This document shows, in pieces, positions 39,701 to 46,220 of a stretch of 64,000 nt of DNA. The notes under the pieces were generated by a model. The model saw only the letters and a list, made by a program, of their open reading frames with translations. It made no database searches and was not told the origin of the DNA. Position 1 is the stretch's first letter. Each line of letters opens with the position of its first letter. The translations under genes were made by a program, and so were the position numbers. The stretch comes from Angiostrongylus vasorum (taxonomy: Eukaryota > Nematoda > Chromadorea > Rhabditida > Metastrongylidae), in contig JADANN010000374.1 of NCBI GenBank assembly GCA_018806985.1, positions 744,001-808,000 on the forward strand, written 5' to 3'.

Positions 39701-41891
39701 ATAGCACGTTGACCACCGAAAAGAGTAATCGCGTGTTCGAAGCCCACATGAGGTCTTGAGCTTAGCTCTTGTCTGAGCATCCTTGCAGTTGTGTTTCACG
39801 TAATACCCTGCCATTAAAAAAAGAATAGGCAGCAGACAAATGTTGAAATATTGTCCTTCTTCTGTTTCATAATCGTAGCTCGATGGTTTTCACCACACCA
39901 ACGAATCGAAATTCAACACCATTCCCTACTTTTTTTTCTTGTTTTACACGACCAGTCTCAGTTCTTCATACATTTGCGTAGTTTTTTAGATACCGTATTC
40001 GCTGGGACAATGCCTGTAATGGCCAATGTGAAGTTGACTACGCTTCGAGCAATCGTCAATCATCCTCATTATGAAGATGCAGGAATCAGGTTGTCATTTA
40101 TTAGCTTCTATATTATTATTTCCTTCATAGGAAATGGTACGTTGTGAATACTTTTTTTGAGTTTTAGAGATCGTACGAAGAAGGTGCATTCGATGTTCAG
40201 CAGAAAGCCACTAAGTGAAGTGCACGAGGTGCTTAAGAAAATGGGCGTCAACTATTTCATCTTCCAGGTCTTCAATTGTGCCCCGGATTCCGTCAGGTAT
40301 AATCTATACTCGTACCAGTTGTTCATTTAACGGATCGACGCTACATAAATCTTTCAACTAGTGTTTTAAACACCCATATCCAACAATACTCACTGTGTCT
40401 AATCTTGGCAGTGAATAGAATTTCACATTGTCATTTAAAAAAGGATAAAGGATAGAGCTCTCGGCGTTGATCAATCCATGAGGGATGCGCCACGCATTGG
40501 ACTTCAATAAGCATCGTTGGAGGTGATTGAATGCATATCTGGCCTTTATAATGGCCTACTCGCAGTAGCCTACCCATGTATCAAGCCAGTGTTGCTATCC
40601 TACCAGACAAGTCTGGTACTAATTTGCTGATTCCGGAGGTATGGAAAGCTTGGTGAGCCATGGGCGCGGGGATCGATCCTATGTGTTTGTCAGAGAGCCC
40701 CTCCGACCACTGCGCCACATGCGCCCATTTTTATTTACAGAAAGTAAACTTATTGGTGATTGAACATTTAAAAGCTGTTGATTAATGTATGATGTTTCAA
40801 ATGATGTGAAATGTATCACGAAAAACTAGTAATCAGGCTGCTTGAACTTGTTTGCAAAGAATTTTGTCCTATTCTATTATATCATTTAAGTGCTGGATAG
40901 CGCAGTGCTTATTGTGCCGTTCATCACAAGTACGGTGCGGGTTCGATCCCGTTCCGGGCTCACCAAGCCAGTCATCCCTTTAGAATTGGGAAATTGCTAC
41001 CAAACTTGTCTGGAAATAGCCCATTTCCTACAGTCAAAGCAGGAACACCCTAGTCGGGCTATCCAAGGACTTCAGGGGAAATTGACTTGATCAAAATTCA
41101 GTGATCTTCATGAAGAAAACGACAGTAATCATGGAGCAGCCGAACCCCCCACGTTAAACGTTTACATACCTTCGTGAGTGATGACTGCTGAAATACGAAT
41201 CGAATACAAAAGTGCTGGAATCCGCACAGTAGATGAGAAGATGGCTCGTATCCTAGCTCCCAGCAGCAGACCTATCCCAGCACATCTTGCATTTGGTTCA
41301 TTTTCTCGCAGCCATCACCCATGTACGTCTGCGAGCGTTTGGCGAGCTAGTTTGACTGCTCATGAGTATTGTCGTCGTATTCATGAATATAATTGGATTT
41401 TGATCGAGTGAACACTCACTAAAATCCTTGGATACCGGCGCTTTGGGTGTTCCTACTTGGACTATCCGGAGTGGTCTGCTGCCATACAAATCTGGTACCA
41501 ATTGCCCGACTCCAAAAGGGTGACAGGTTTGGTGACCCCCGGACTGGGATCGAACCTAAACAGAAGTCGTGACGAGTGGCCTTATTACCACTGCGCTACC
41601 CGCCTCCGTTTAAGTATTTTTTGCACTCCATTCATCGACTTTTATTTTTTAATCAAGATTATAATATAAAAATATTGCATCGATACTCATTAGCTTCAGT
41701 CGATTGACGACATTTACAGACCGTACTGTACATATAGAGGAATGTGGGATGAAGAAGACCAGGAGAATTTGGAGCGCGTCTCCAACTGCGATCTGCTGCA
41801 TGCCGCCGTCACACACAATGACGTCCGTTGCATTCAACCCTTCAGTATCGCCTACTCCAGAAATAATAACTACGTTGTCGTGAAGATATAA
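14393..41891 (+). CDS. dpy-19: dpy-19: ER protein C-mannosyltransferase (16 exons, N-terminus missing)
   Basis: DPY-19 proteins are multi-pass ER membrane GT-C enzymes. They transfer mannose from dolichol-phosphate-mannose to tryptophan in WxxW motifs, for example in thrombospondin repeats of guidance receptors. Sixteen exons join in phase with GT-AG introns: 14393-14505, 22279-22416, 24048-24165, 31451-31544, 32095-32244, 33073-33250, 33568-33654, 34418-34555, 36176-36277, 36574-36714, 37202-37321, 38686-38770, 39370-39468, 39990-40089, 40168-40296 and 41720-41891. After two leading bases the sum is 653 codons and TAA, without internal stops. Hallmarks are the first-loop block [40 protein letters not shown] with PLRESFAFP, and [15 protein letters not shown]. 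Known family members are around 650-750 residues, so only a short N-terminus is missing. The introns carry PLE, RTE and SINE insertions. I see no sign that the gene is broken. Confidence 0.93.
15335..15737 (-). repeat. Family D repeat copies (D1), partly duplicated
   Basis: A reverse family D copy runs from ggatgggccgtcttcactg (15516) to the gaggcggtaaaccatta end (about 15725). A second partial copy of the same end lies at about 15335-15495. An open frame of 256 residues crosses both copies and the adjacent TA repeat but is not a gene. Confidence 0.65.
15739..15788. repeat. (TA)n microsatellite
   Basis: An essentially perfect TA dinucleotide run of about 24 units. It grades into an imperfect acatataaatgtacatatgt stretch to about 15835. 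Confidence 0.95.
15981..16147 (-). repeat. SINE family B fragment (B10)
   Basis: A reverse, internally deleted copy. Recognisable words are cggaatgctagtaaagtcg, gggctaggacgttcccaca and the head-end catcactaaccactggcgcc. Confidence 0.55.
16468..16744 (-). repeat. SINE family A copy (A6)
   Basis: A reverse copy of normal length, from gggataaagctctcggcg to the reverse-complemented head near 16740. It lies in dpy-19 intron 1. Its open frames are by-products of the repeat. Confidence 0.85.
17120..17290 (+). repeat. SINE family B-related fragment (B11)
   Basis: The 3' part of a family-B-like repeat: aagaccttcgtgggtgacgg, then a cacaatgtgtgatgtcaga end. The same end occurs at about 56983-57000. 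Confidence 0.5.
17826..18005 (-). repeat. SINE family C copy (C1)
   Basis: A reverse copy identified by the ctttgctttgcct block, the cgcatccaccacac-like A-box side and the flanking aacggatgattgctgat word. The B-box region is degenerate (gggcttctaatccgcga). Confidence 0.6.
18006..18833. other. Unassigned intron sequence
   Basis: Part of dpy-19 intron 1. I see no repeat family or coding block that I can support. Confidence 0.4.
18834..19018 (+). repeat. SINE family C copy (C2)
   Basis: A forward copy: gctgatgggtgattgctgat, the atggtgtgatggtgaatgcg A-box side, cgttccccaccgcagacacc, then gttttgcaaatatccagc. Confidence 0.75.
19019..20725. other. Unassigned intron sequence
   Basis: Part of dpy-19 intron 1 with no recognised repeat copy. 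The CCACCATGGTGG palindrome near 19115 is short and probably incidental. Confidence 0.4.
20726..20953 (-). repeat. SINE family B copy (B9), head truncated
   Basis: A reverse copy from the tacacgatccgtctctacat end to tcagacaagtctggtaacag. The tRNA-like head is lost. Spurious open frames of up to 97 residues lie inside. Confidence 0.7.
21128..21352 (+). repeat. SINE family C copy (C3)
   Basis: A forward copy with the clearest B box of the family, CGGGTTCGAAC near 21250. It sits downstream of an A-box-like TGGTGTGATGGATA near 21208. The family ends cctgcc...aaaaagaatgg follow. Confidence 0.75.
21593..21880 (-). repeat. SINE family A copy (A7)
   Basis: A reverse, near full-length copy from the aaaaggataaaaa tail to ccactgcgccacacgcgc, the reverse complement of the A-box head. 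Confidence 0.85.
22279..22416 (+). CDS. dpy-19: dpy-19 exon 2
   Basis: 46 codons, phase 0 to 0: [17 protein letters not shown] through [11 protein letters not shown], among the most conserved stretches of the family. Acceptor gtttacag, donor GAG|gtgcgc. Confidence 0.95.
22658..22885 (-). repeat. Family D repeat copy (D2), truncated
   Basis: A reverse copy identified by ggcccgtcctcactggttgt, the ttttcggagatttgctggtt block and ccaggacggtggtg. It lies in dpy-19 intron 2. Confidence 0.75.
23170..23432 (+). repeat. SINE family C copy (C4) with internal tandem duplication
   Basis: A forward copy ending in gttttgcaaatatctcatc. The last 32 bp (23368-23399) are repeated exactly at 23400-23431. Confidence 0.8.
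23440..23806 (-). pseudogene. RTE-like retrotransposon 3' fragment (RTE3)
   Basis: The minus strand encodes [40 protein letters not shown] and [11 protein letters not shown]. This is the C-terminal end of the same RTE-like polyprotein as RTE1 and RTE2. The RT and endonuclease parts are absent, as expected for a 5'-truncated LINE copy. Confidence 0.85.
24048..24165 (+). CDS. dpy-19: dpy-19 exon 3
   Basis: Encodes [19 protein letters not shown] through [17 protein letters not shown], matching the conserved block after the YPEV motif. Acceptor ttttacag, donor GAAG|gtcggt, ending in phase 1. Confidence 0.9.
24894..25035. repeat. Rearranged SINE family C fragments (C5)
   Basis: A reverse fragment (ctgagatatttgcaaaactc to ggggaacgaacga, 24902-24953) abuts a forward 3' end (ccctgccattaaaaagaata, about 24999-25030). 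The internal promoter region is missing. Confidence 0.6.
25060..25350 (+). repeat. SINE family C copy (C6), near complete
   Basis: A good family reference copy. It runs from cagcttaattgggttcaatg, through the central tRNA-like TGGTGTGGTGGTGAACGCG block and gttccccaccacagac, to caccctgccactaaaaagag. Confidence 0.8.
25360..26372 (-). pseudogene. RTE2, 3' half (split by PLE1)
   Basis: Read on the minus strand, the polyprotein resumes just past PLE1 with [20 protein letters not shown] near 26365-26290. It continues through [20 protein letters not shown] sequence (about 26190-26140), [40 protein letters not shown] and [17 protein letters not shown]. Stops and frameshifts are present, for example after the [12 protein letters not shown] region. 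It joins the 5' half at 28933, so this is one RTE copy interrupted by a later insertion. Confidence 0.85.
26429..26469 (-). ncRNA. Hammerhead-ribozyme-like motif, PLE1 left arm
   Basis: Read on the minus strand: CAGGCU, then CUGAGGA (C3-A9 of the hammerhead core), stem II GGCG/CGCC, GAAAC (G12-A15.1), GUC (16.2-17) and AGCUUG. CAGGCU pairs with AGCUUG as a 6-bp stem I with one G-U. Stem III is only the palindromic ACGU, so activity in cis is doubtful; a dimer could form it. PLEs are known to carry such minimal hammerheads. Confidence 0.7.
26663..27202 (-). CDS. PLE1 GIY-YIG endonuclease domain
   Basis: An open frame of 179 residues. The N-terminal half has [20 protein letters not shown] and [15 protein letters not shown] with a Cys-x2-Cys pair ([11 protein letters not shown] region). 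The nuclease core follows: [20 protein letters not shown] (GIY-like VYLI plus YIG), R in [22 protein letters not shown] and a late Glu in [14 protein letters not shown] nucleases make the nick that primes PLE insertion. The domain is intact, but the RT upstream in the same element is frameshifted. A closely similar second copy lies at 54750-55268. Confidence 0.9.
   Translation of the reverse strand: MVPFILPFISTDVSAAIKRCLRRAGLENSVNVVEMPPSNLRRQLVRNRLYDRLCARQNCIVCPIGREGDCMSSGTVYLISCKTCGDEYIGETGRPLRVRIKEHLVGERKPNTPLSTHRTQRHSGEDFEVRVTILAQESRTQARKTLEAFLINSRNPEMKGREECLIITRDIGQYIRLLF
27470..28570 (-). pseudogene. PLE1 reverse transcriptase (frameshifted)
   Basis: Minus-strand pieces read in order: an N-terminal region (28570-28292, ending [14 protein letters not shown]); [10 protein letters not shown] and [20 protein letters not shown]; motif A as [10 protein letters not shown] (28255-27737); then [20 protein letters not shown] and the catalytic [11 protein letters not shown] box (27734-27476). 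The YVDD and KVRPI blocks are typical of Penelope/telomerase-like RTs rather than LINE RTs. Frame changes near 28290 and 27737, and stops between 27476 and 27202, break it. Confidence 0.88.
28788..28828 (+). ncRNA. Hammerhead-ribozyme-like motif, PLE1 right arm
   Basis: The plus strand has the same core as the left arm (CUGAGGA, GGCG/CGCC stem II, GAAAC, GUC, stem I CAGGCU/AGCUUG). The two arms therefore carry identical motifs facing opposite ways. Confidence 0.7.
28945..31060 (-). pseudogene. RTE2, 5' half (endonuclease and start of RT)
   Basis: The minus strand has endonuclease blocks: [58 protein letters not shown] and [22 protein letters not shown] blocks follow: [40 protein letters not shown] and [20 protein letters not shown]. 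The text breaks off after [14 protein letters not shown], exactly at the PLE1 duplication. Frameshifts are present in the endonuclease. GC-richer sequence up to about 31.2 kb may be its 5' UTR. Confidence 0.88.
31317..31374 (-). mobile_element. 58-bp solo PLE tail insertion
   Basis: The sequence is the reverse complement of the right-hand tail of the PLEs (ctattaacctcggcattgat, then aattcttcg). It is flanked by tattcaaacaagta at 31303-31316 and 31375-31388, a 12-14 bp target-site duplication. It looks like an extremely 5'-truncated PLE copy in dpy-19 intron 3. Confidence 0.75.
31451..31544 (+). CDS. dpy-19: dpy-19 exon 4
   Basis: Encodes [17 protein letters not shown] and a membrane segment, [14 protein letters not shown]. 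Two donors lie 5 bp apart. The downstream one (AG|gtgagc) is chosen because it keeps phase with exon 5 and rebuilds the family's LVSDS motif. Confidence 0.9.
32095..32244 (+). CDS. dpy-19: dpy-19 exon 5
   Basis: Encodes [36 protein letters not shown] and a membrane helix, [24 protein letters not shown] and PLRESFAFP are signature motifs of the family. Acceptor gtttag, donor AA|gttagt. Confidence 0.96.
32641..32922 (-). repeat. SINE family A copy (A8)
   Basis: A full-length reverse copy in dpy-19 intron 5, from aaaaggataaagaacgaagc to accactgcgccatacgtgtc. Confidence 0.85.
33073..33250 (+). CDS. dpy-19: dpy-19 exon 6
   Basis: Encodes hydrophobic segments around [17 protein letters not shown], a conserved membrane block, then [17 protein letters not shown]. 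Acceptor gcttcag, donor CTG|gtgtgt. Confidence 0.96.
33349..33403. repeat. Tandem duplication in dpy-19 intron 6
   Basis: A unit beginning gtggcttgtcgtttatcagc (25 bp plus spacer) occurs at 33349-33373 and again, identical, at 33379-33403. Confidence 0.9.
33568..33654 (+). CDS. dpy-19: dpy-19 exon 7
   Basis: 29 codons coding almost entirely for one membrane region ([20 protein letters not shown]). Acceptor cacttcag, donor TTT|gtaagt, phase 0 to 0. Confidence 0.92.
33856..34226 (+). repeat. SINE family B copy (B2)
   Basis: A full-length forward copy: tRNA-like head (GGATAGCACAGTGG), a B-box region (gctcgatttcgctccgggc), the gccactcatcccttcgaag body, and an A-rich end. It lies in dpy-19 intron 7. 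Confidence 0.8.
34418..34555 (+). CDS. dpy-19: dpy-19 exon 8
   Basis: 46 codons, including [19 protein letters not shown] and LLKVEDD, a conserved membrane segment and loop. Acceptor cttgtag, donor GAT|gtaagt. Confidence 0.92.
35025..35333. mobile_element. PLE4: miniature fold-back Penelope derivative
   Basis: Bounded by an exact 12-bp duplication, tgtttatgatac (35013-35024 and 35334-35345). The arms are inverted: ttatatgaccttaaaaactg and gatcttctttagctgttgcg pair with the region 35235-35282. TTGTCG-type runs near the centre also pair. One hammerhead-like motif is at 35148-35184. The right end carries the PLE tail (tgccgaggattatagaaag). There is no coding capacity. It lies in dpy-19 intron 8. 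Confidence 0.85.
35148..35184 (+). ncRNA. Degenerate hammerhead-like motif, PLE4
   Basis: Reads CUCUGAGGGAAGGGGAAGCC then GCCGAAACGUCAGCC. The GAAAC-GUC part and stem I (GGCU/AGCC) are kept. The CUGANGA block has an extra G (CUGAGGGA), so catalysis is unlikely. Confidence 0.5.
36176..36277 (+). CDS. dpy-19: dpy-19 exon 9
   Basis: Encodes [19 protein letters not shown] followed by [15 protein letters not shown], a signature stretch of the family. Donor GAG|gtaatt; the acceptor is a weak taaag. Confidence 0.95.
36574..36714 (+). CDS. dpy-19: dpy-19 exon 10
   Basis: 47 codons: [15 protein letters not shown], a membrane helix ([12 protein letters not shown]) and a charged loop ending RQHAE. The loop is less conserved in the family. 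The acceptor is tttgag rather than the usual tttcag. Confidence 0.85.
36836..37114 (+). repeat. SINE family A copy (A9)
   Basis: The cleanest forward copy: A box TGGCGCAGTGGTCGGAGG, B-box-like GGAATCGATC and an aactttatcctttatccttt tail. It is flanked by similar ttactaatgtta / tcactaatatta words that may be a target-site duplication. It lies in dpy-19 intron 10. Confidence 0.88.
37202..37321 (+). CDS. dpy-19: dpy-19 exon 11
   Basis: 40 codons: [19 protein letters not shown] followed by [20 protein letters not shown]. The RLKLF.TPH.C motif is conserved across the family. Acceptor catttcag, donor AAG|gtaatt. Confidence 0.95.
37352..37740 (+). repeat. SINE family B copy (B3)
   Basis: A full-length forward copy: gagcgggtagcgcagtgaca head, ccttccgggattcggaaatc body, and an ataataataa end. 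Inverted copy B4 follows 130 bp later. Confidence 0.82.
37871..38240 (-). repeat. SINE family B copy (B4)
   Basis: A full-length reverse copy from atgcgacccatcttcacgta to cagtgcgcaatccgcccc. It forms an inverted pair with B3 inside dpy-19 intron 11. Confidence 0.82.
38322..38480 (-). repeat. SINE family C copy (C7)
   Basis: A reverse copy: ggcagggtactatgtgcagt end, reverse-complement B box (gggcttcgaacccgtgac), ccaccacacc and ccttgctttgcctcc. Confidence 0.75.
38686..38770 (+). CDS. dpy-19: dpy-19 exon 12
   Basis: Encodes a membrane helix region ([16 protein letters not shown]) between the last lipid-facing part and the luminal C-terminal domain. Acceptor ttttcag, donor GAAG|gttgga, ending in phase 1. 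Confidence 0.88.
39370..39468 (+). CDS. dpy-19: dpy-19 exon 13
   Basis: Encodes [19 protein letters not shown] and [10 protein letters not shown], the start of the luminal C-terminal domain. Acceptor catttcag, donor CCTG|gtatgt. Phase 1 on both sides matches its neighbours. Confidence 0.93.
39566..39840 (+). repeat. SINE family C copy (C8)
   Basis: A forward copy: gcttcagcttaactgaattc start, A-box-like ggtggatagcacg, B-box-like gtgttcgaagccc, and taccctgccattaaaaaaag end. It lies in dpy-19 intron 13. Confidence 0.8.
39990..40089 (+). CDS. dpy-19: dpy-19 exon 14
   Basis: Encodes [20 protein letters not shown] followed by [14 protein letters not shown], a highly conserved luminal motif (FAGTMP..A..KL, NHPHYE). 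Acceptor ttttttag, donor ATCAG|gttgtc. Confidence 0.96.
40168..40296 (+). CDS. dpy-19: dpy-19 exon 15
   Basis: Encodes [20 protein letters not shown], then the [12 protein letters not shown] strand of the C-terminal domain. Acceptor gagttttag, donor GTCAG|gtataa. Confidence 0.93.
40438..40727 (-). repeat. SINE family A copy (A10)
   Basis: A full-length reverse copy from aaaaggataaaggatagagc to ccactgcgccacatgcgccc. It lies in dpy-19 intron 15. Confidence 0.85.
40889..41262 (+). repeat. SINE family B copy (B5)
   Basis: A forward copy with a textbook internal promoter: A box TAGCGCAGTGCTTA near 40900 and B box GGGTTCGATCCC near 40940. This is the best evidence that family B derives from a tRNA. 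Confidence 0.85.
41425..41608 (-). repeat. SINE family B fragment (B6)
   Basis: The reverse head half: ctgggatcgaacct is the reverse-complement B box and actgcgctacccgcctcc the A-box head. It pairs in inverted orientation with B5 upstream. Confidence 0.75.
41720..41891 (+). CDS. dpy-19: dpy-19 last exon and stop
   Basis: 57 codons with TAA at 41889-41891. It encodes [20 protein letters not shown] and the terminal [16 protein letters not shown], matching the C-terminal end of the family. Acceptor catttacag. Confidence 0.93.
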
Positions 41892-42926
41892 GACCTAATT
41901 CCTTTCTAATGCATAATTACGCTTAAAAACGAGACCATAAAACAGATTACCTCAAATATACTTCTTGTTCTAGTCACCTTTGTTTCCAAGCGACAGGAAT
42001 GTTTCAGTGGGTAAAAAATTCGGATGAAGTGAAAAAAAAAAGGAAGAAAGGCCCCGTAAACTTTACAGAGAAATCCGGAACGCTCACAACACACCACTCT
42101 AAAAGTGGGGTGGAGAAGCGCCAAAAAAATGCTACGATAGGTTCCATTGAAGAAATTTCGGGAATGAAGAAGAAGATGGAGCATTTATAGTGACTAGCTA
42201 CGGCTTTCACGTTTTCACAAAAATATTGGCCATCCTTTCGCAATCTTATTGGCAATGGAGCACTCATAGCTTTGCGGACGTCACCTTGATGTCCGATTTA
42301 AGAATTTCACTGCCTCTCGGAAAGTTGAGCGCTGATTTCAGTTTTATTGGTTACGCCAACAAGATCGTGTATCGGTATCAATACACTGTGCTTGAGTTGA
42401 GTACTAAGTCATCTGTGGTGCTCTACCTCTATATTTGAACTTCTAATCCTTTTTAAATACAATTGGATCCCGATGGAACTTTGTATTCCTTATGGGAATC
42501 CATTGCGTAGAAGCTGAAAAGCTCTCTTTGAAGGATCGACTTCGATTCTAATGAGATTTCTTACGAATTATCTCTTTATTCTGAAGATATACTACTAGAC
42601 ACTGCAGAGTAGATAGAGGTAAACTCACCTCACCAGGAAGTTGCGGTGCAGAGTAGTTGTATTGTACTACAGAATACGACTTGATGGTCCAAATAGCCTC
42701 GGCTTCTACAGTGTTTCCAAAGATTCCCCAAGAACTTTAGTCTGATTTAATATTGAACTTCAATTTTATCATGCTTTGTGATGTTGAGACGTGTGGGATT
42801 TTCACTGCTCCTATTTGATTCTTTCACTCCTCTTTGCCTCGTTGTCTATTTAGTTTTTATTATGTGTACTGTATTACTCTATATGGAATTCTGTCACATT
42901 AAAATGAAGAATTCGCCATTTCAACT
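41892..42926. other. 3' flank of dpy-19; no gene recognised
   Basis: Downstream of the stop codon. No family repeat is visible. The open frame at 42778-42975 is hydrophobic (LLLFDSFTPLCLVVYLVFIM) but has no start context or similarity I recognise. Confidence 0.4.
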
Positions 42927-43275
42927 TTTTATTTACTGCCTATTACAGTTTTTCACGGCAGGGTATTATTTGTGATACAACCACAATGATGCTGAGATAT
43001 TTGCAAAGATCCGGACCGCAGGAGTCTCCGGTGGGGGAACGAACGCGCTATTGTCCTTTCCGGAGAGTAATGCGTTCACCACCACACCATGTGGGTCTTT
43101 CTGTTTCGCATGTCTTTCAGCTACTTCTCTATCTACCAGTGCCTCAGCGATCACCCGTCAACGGGATTAATCGGGGGAGCCCAAATCGGCGTTGAACCCA
43201 GTTGACCTGAGGCTGTAGTCGAAATCACAATTTCAACTTTTTTATTTACTGCCTATTACAAATTTTCACGGCAGA
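42927..43275 (-). repeat. SINE family C copy (C9), long
   Basis: A reverse copy of nearly full length: ttactgcctattacag / cggcagggtattattt end, ctgagatatttgcaaagatc, ccaccacaccatgtgggtc, and ttgaacccagttgacctgag. The acggcag end word is repeated near 43268. Confidence 0.8.
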
Positions 43276-43309
43276 AAGAATTCACAGTTTTTTTTTGAAG
43301 AGAGAAGAT

Positions 43310-44010
43310 GAGTTGTGATTAAACTATTTATTCACTAGCTGTCCTTCCGGTTGTTTCACTTTCTTCAGAGCCTGGAAAGGCCTGGGAAGGTCAAATTGAC
43401 ACGTAGTCTACTAGGCCAATGCATTTATGCCCCCAGCAAATAAAAAAATTCAATGCATAAATTTCCACTGGTATAGTAGAGAGTTCTCTTAAACATTTGT
43501 AGTTTTGTTCTTCGTGAGCCTTCCAGCTATTTGATAGAGAGTAGCCGCACAAAGTGCTAGTAGGGTAAAGAATGTCCCTGGCTGAGATCAAAAAATCAGC
43601 CTGAGCTATGGGGCGAGGTTATCCATGGCTACAAAGCACTCCTCTTTGTGGTTTATCTCTGGAATTTTGGAATTTACCCGAAGTATTTCAAGAGTTCTAT
43701 GCGCCCTATGTTTTTGATACTTGTGCGAGGATAGTGATTTTTACTTCAAAAACCTTCTTCATTATGTCTTTTCTGTGTACTCTGAGCGTTTGGTGGAGCA
43801 TTTGAATCTAAATTTACCTGCTAGTTGTTTTTCTTCACCAACGTATTACTTCTCATATGCCTTAAAAATAATGAGGTACACCGTACCCGAACTCATATAG
43901 TTGCCGTCTCTACTGTTGGGGGCAATTTACAGAATTTTGTGGTGTGCATAGGCCGTCACATAAACGGTTACGCACCAGTTGACGTTTTAAAGTGTTTTAG
44001 TTACCTATAC
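43310..44010 (-). pseudogene. Decayed PLE fragment (PLE5) with GIY-YIG remnant
   Basis: The left part has a degenerate arm with the reverse-complement motif ttcttcagagcctggaaagg (43361-43380). From about 43640 to 43990 the reverse complement resembles the PLE GIY-YIG region, including the C-terminal KTLE-like area and the MSSG/VYLI region near 43870-43900. It is interrupted by many stops and by family A copy A11. Confidence 0.7.
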
Positions 44011-44050
44011 TCAAGAATGAAGGAACAACGATATGTAAACATCGAAACAA

Positions 44051-44300
44051 TAAAAAAAGCCCTCAGCGTTGATCAGTCGCTGTGGGATGCTCCATGCATT
44101 CCACTCCATTGAGCAGCGTTTGGAGGTGATTGAATGCATATCCGGCCTTTACAATGACTTGCGGTGGCCTATCGAGCCAGTGCTGCTACCCTCCCAGACA
44201 AGTCTGGTGCCAATTTGCCGACCCCCGGATGGATTGGAGGGCTTGGTCGACTACACGTGTGTGTTGCAGGGCGCCTCAGACCACTGCACCACATGCGCCC
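44051..44300 (-). repeat. SINE family A copy (A11)
   Basis: A reverse copy with small internal deletions, from aaaaaaagccctcagcgttg to ccactgcaccacatgcgccc. Confidence 0.82.
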
Positions 44301-44597
44301 TTCATCGAAACAATACGAGCGGCAATGTTGTGATAGCGTCAATAGGTAGGTATGCCCTCATAAGACTGGTTCATGACAGGATGCTTTGAAATAAGATGGT
44401 AGCTTTTACACTGGACTGGAAGAGCAATGTCGTGTGGATGTGTGATGTGTGTGGAATACATCAGTAGTGGTACAGTAGGTCACCACATCAGAAGGCTCAT
44501 ATGAACCCGTAAAACCTGATTTATCATGACAATACTGTAGGGTTATACACCATATGTAAGCTTTATGATAAGGTTAACATATAAGGGAGTATATGTG

Positions 44598-44947
44598 AGC
44601 TTTCCTTCCAACGATTCTTCCAACGGTTTCCCGCCTCATCGTGGCTGGGAGGTGTTCCTGGGTATCGGACTGCAATATACAGCTGGGGGTTCATCCCCTG
44701 TAAAAGCCTACAGGTATCAAGATCCACCACCGTTCTGGTATCAAAGTCGCATGGTGGCAAATCTCCCTCTGATCCACAAGGGCTACGACTGCCTGTGGTG
44801 ATGAAGACCCAGGACAGACTTTAGCCAGGCTGACCTCGTGATTCCAGGAAACCACAATGGCTTAACCAGCAAATCTCCGAGAAATAGAGATTATGCTAAG
44901 GCCCGCACAACCAGTGAGGACGGACCAGTCAAGCAGCAAGTAAGTAT
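44598..44947 (+). repeat. Family D repeat copy (D3)
   Basis: A forward copy from the tttcccgcctcatcgtggct head to caaccagtgaggacggacca. The central aggcctggcaggacc-like part, seen in D5 and D6, is shortened here. Confidence 0.78.
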
Positions 44948-45650
44948 CAAGTATGTGAACTTTATGCTACCACTAACTTATAATGACCACACAATTTGCT
45001 CAATGTATTGAAAGGTACATAACAGTAGAATGAGGTTAATCTACTATAGTGACCGCGTGCAGTGATGCAGTAAGAGTCAACAAAGTGGATCATCTATGTA
45101 GAGTAAAGCGTAAGATAAAACGAAAAACCATAAGAGCGCTAACCAGAACAATAAGATAGCGACTTAAAAGGTTGTTAAAATGTGTGAGAGGGGGGTGTTT
45201 TGACGTAGATTCTGAATTCCCCCACAAAACATCCGTCTACCACTCCTTTTTTCATCGTTCGTGAATATGCTAAATGAAGGAAGACGGGTCTTGCAAACAA
45301 CTTTTTTCCCATTTGCGTTGTGGTGTGCGCAAAGGCTTTGAACAAGATAACACACAAAAAGCTCCGCTCACAAAAAAGAGGTTAGCAAGATAAAGACTGT
45401 TTATTGTAAGCAAAGTTCTTCTGAATGAGATGGAAACGTTTACAAGCAAGAAAATTTGCTGCTTGATATGAAGGAGGGTTAACGTTGTCATTGACACAGT
45501 TACTATAGGAAGACCCTATAATATGAAGGAATAGTAACGTTTCGACAAATAGTTGCTACATCGTCTCCCATCCTTTAAAATTGTGGTGCTGTGGTTTTCT
45601 GCGGAGGGTATGTGTTTGACTGAGTGAATTGCGTTCAATTTCATCTTCGC

Positions 45651-45688
45651 AGTCTCTGGAGAGTGCGAAACCGTCGAAACATCAGCTA
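45651..45688 (+). ncRNA. Degenerate hammerhead-like PLE motif
   Basis: Reads ctctggagagtgcgaaaccg then tcgaaacatcagct, the same layout as the PLE motif but with CUGGAGA and GAAACAUC changes. No convincing arms or coding region surround it, so it is probably an old PLE remnant. Confidence 0.4.
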
Positions 45689-45733
45689 TTTTGAAAAAGC
45701 ATTGTAGTAACAAGTGTGAAATGCAACTATCTT

Positions 45734-45850
45734 GATGCTGAGATACTTGCAGAACTCGTGTGCTCTAGGCCAAATTCGAACACGCAATTACCCCTTCCGG
45801 GACCCACGTGTCACCCGCTGCACCACCGAACCTTTGCTTTGCCTTTATCT
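45734..45850 (-). repeat. SINE family C fragment (C10)
   Basis: Reverse fragment: gatgctgagatacttgcaga, reverse B box (aaattcgaacacgc) and cctttgctttgccttt. It is followed immediately by an inverted copy. Confidence 0.7.
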
Positions 45851-46035
45851 AAAACTAGAACTCTCTCGACTGAAACAAAAACTGGATGAGAGAAAGGCAA
45901 ATCAAAGGCATGGGGGGTGAGGTGAGTGACACGTGAGCCCCGGAAATGCGAGATCAAAGTTGGCCTAGGATCCGAGTTTTGCAAATATCTCAGCATCATT
46001 GTGGTTGCATTTCATTGGATACGCTGCCATGAAAA
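45851..46035 (+). repeat. SINE family C fragment (C11)
   Basis: Forward fragment: ggatgagagaaaggcaaatc to gttttgcaaatatctcagca and tacgctgccatg. With C10 it makes a head-to-head inverted pair of about 300 bp. Confidence 0.7.
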
Positions 46036-46220
46036 AATATTCCACAGAAAATTTCTCATCAAAGGGAAGGTTAGTAGAAAGTGGTCCTAGTATTTGCTAT
46101 ATGAAATACCAGCGAAATCAATGATCTCTATATTTTGTAATGTTGACTGGAATCCAGCGCACATTAAGAATTAAGAAATCTGCGAACCTCTTTGTTTGTG
46201 GGCTGATGGTTGAGGGAATT

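Noticed and set aside
40889..40960. tRNA gene at the head of SINE B5
   Set aside because: The A and B boxes are good, but the body continues as a repeat present many times and I see no full cloverleaf with a 3' acceptor stem, so it is a SINE promoter rather than a tRNA gene.
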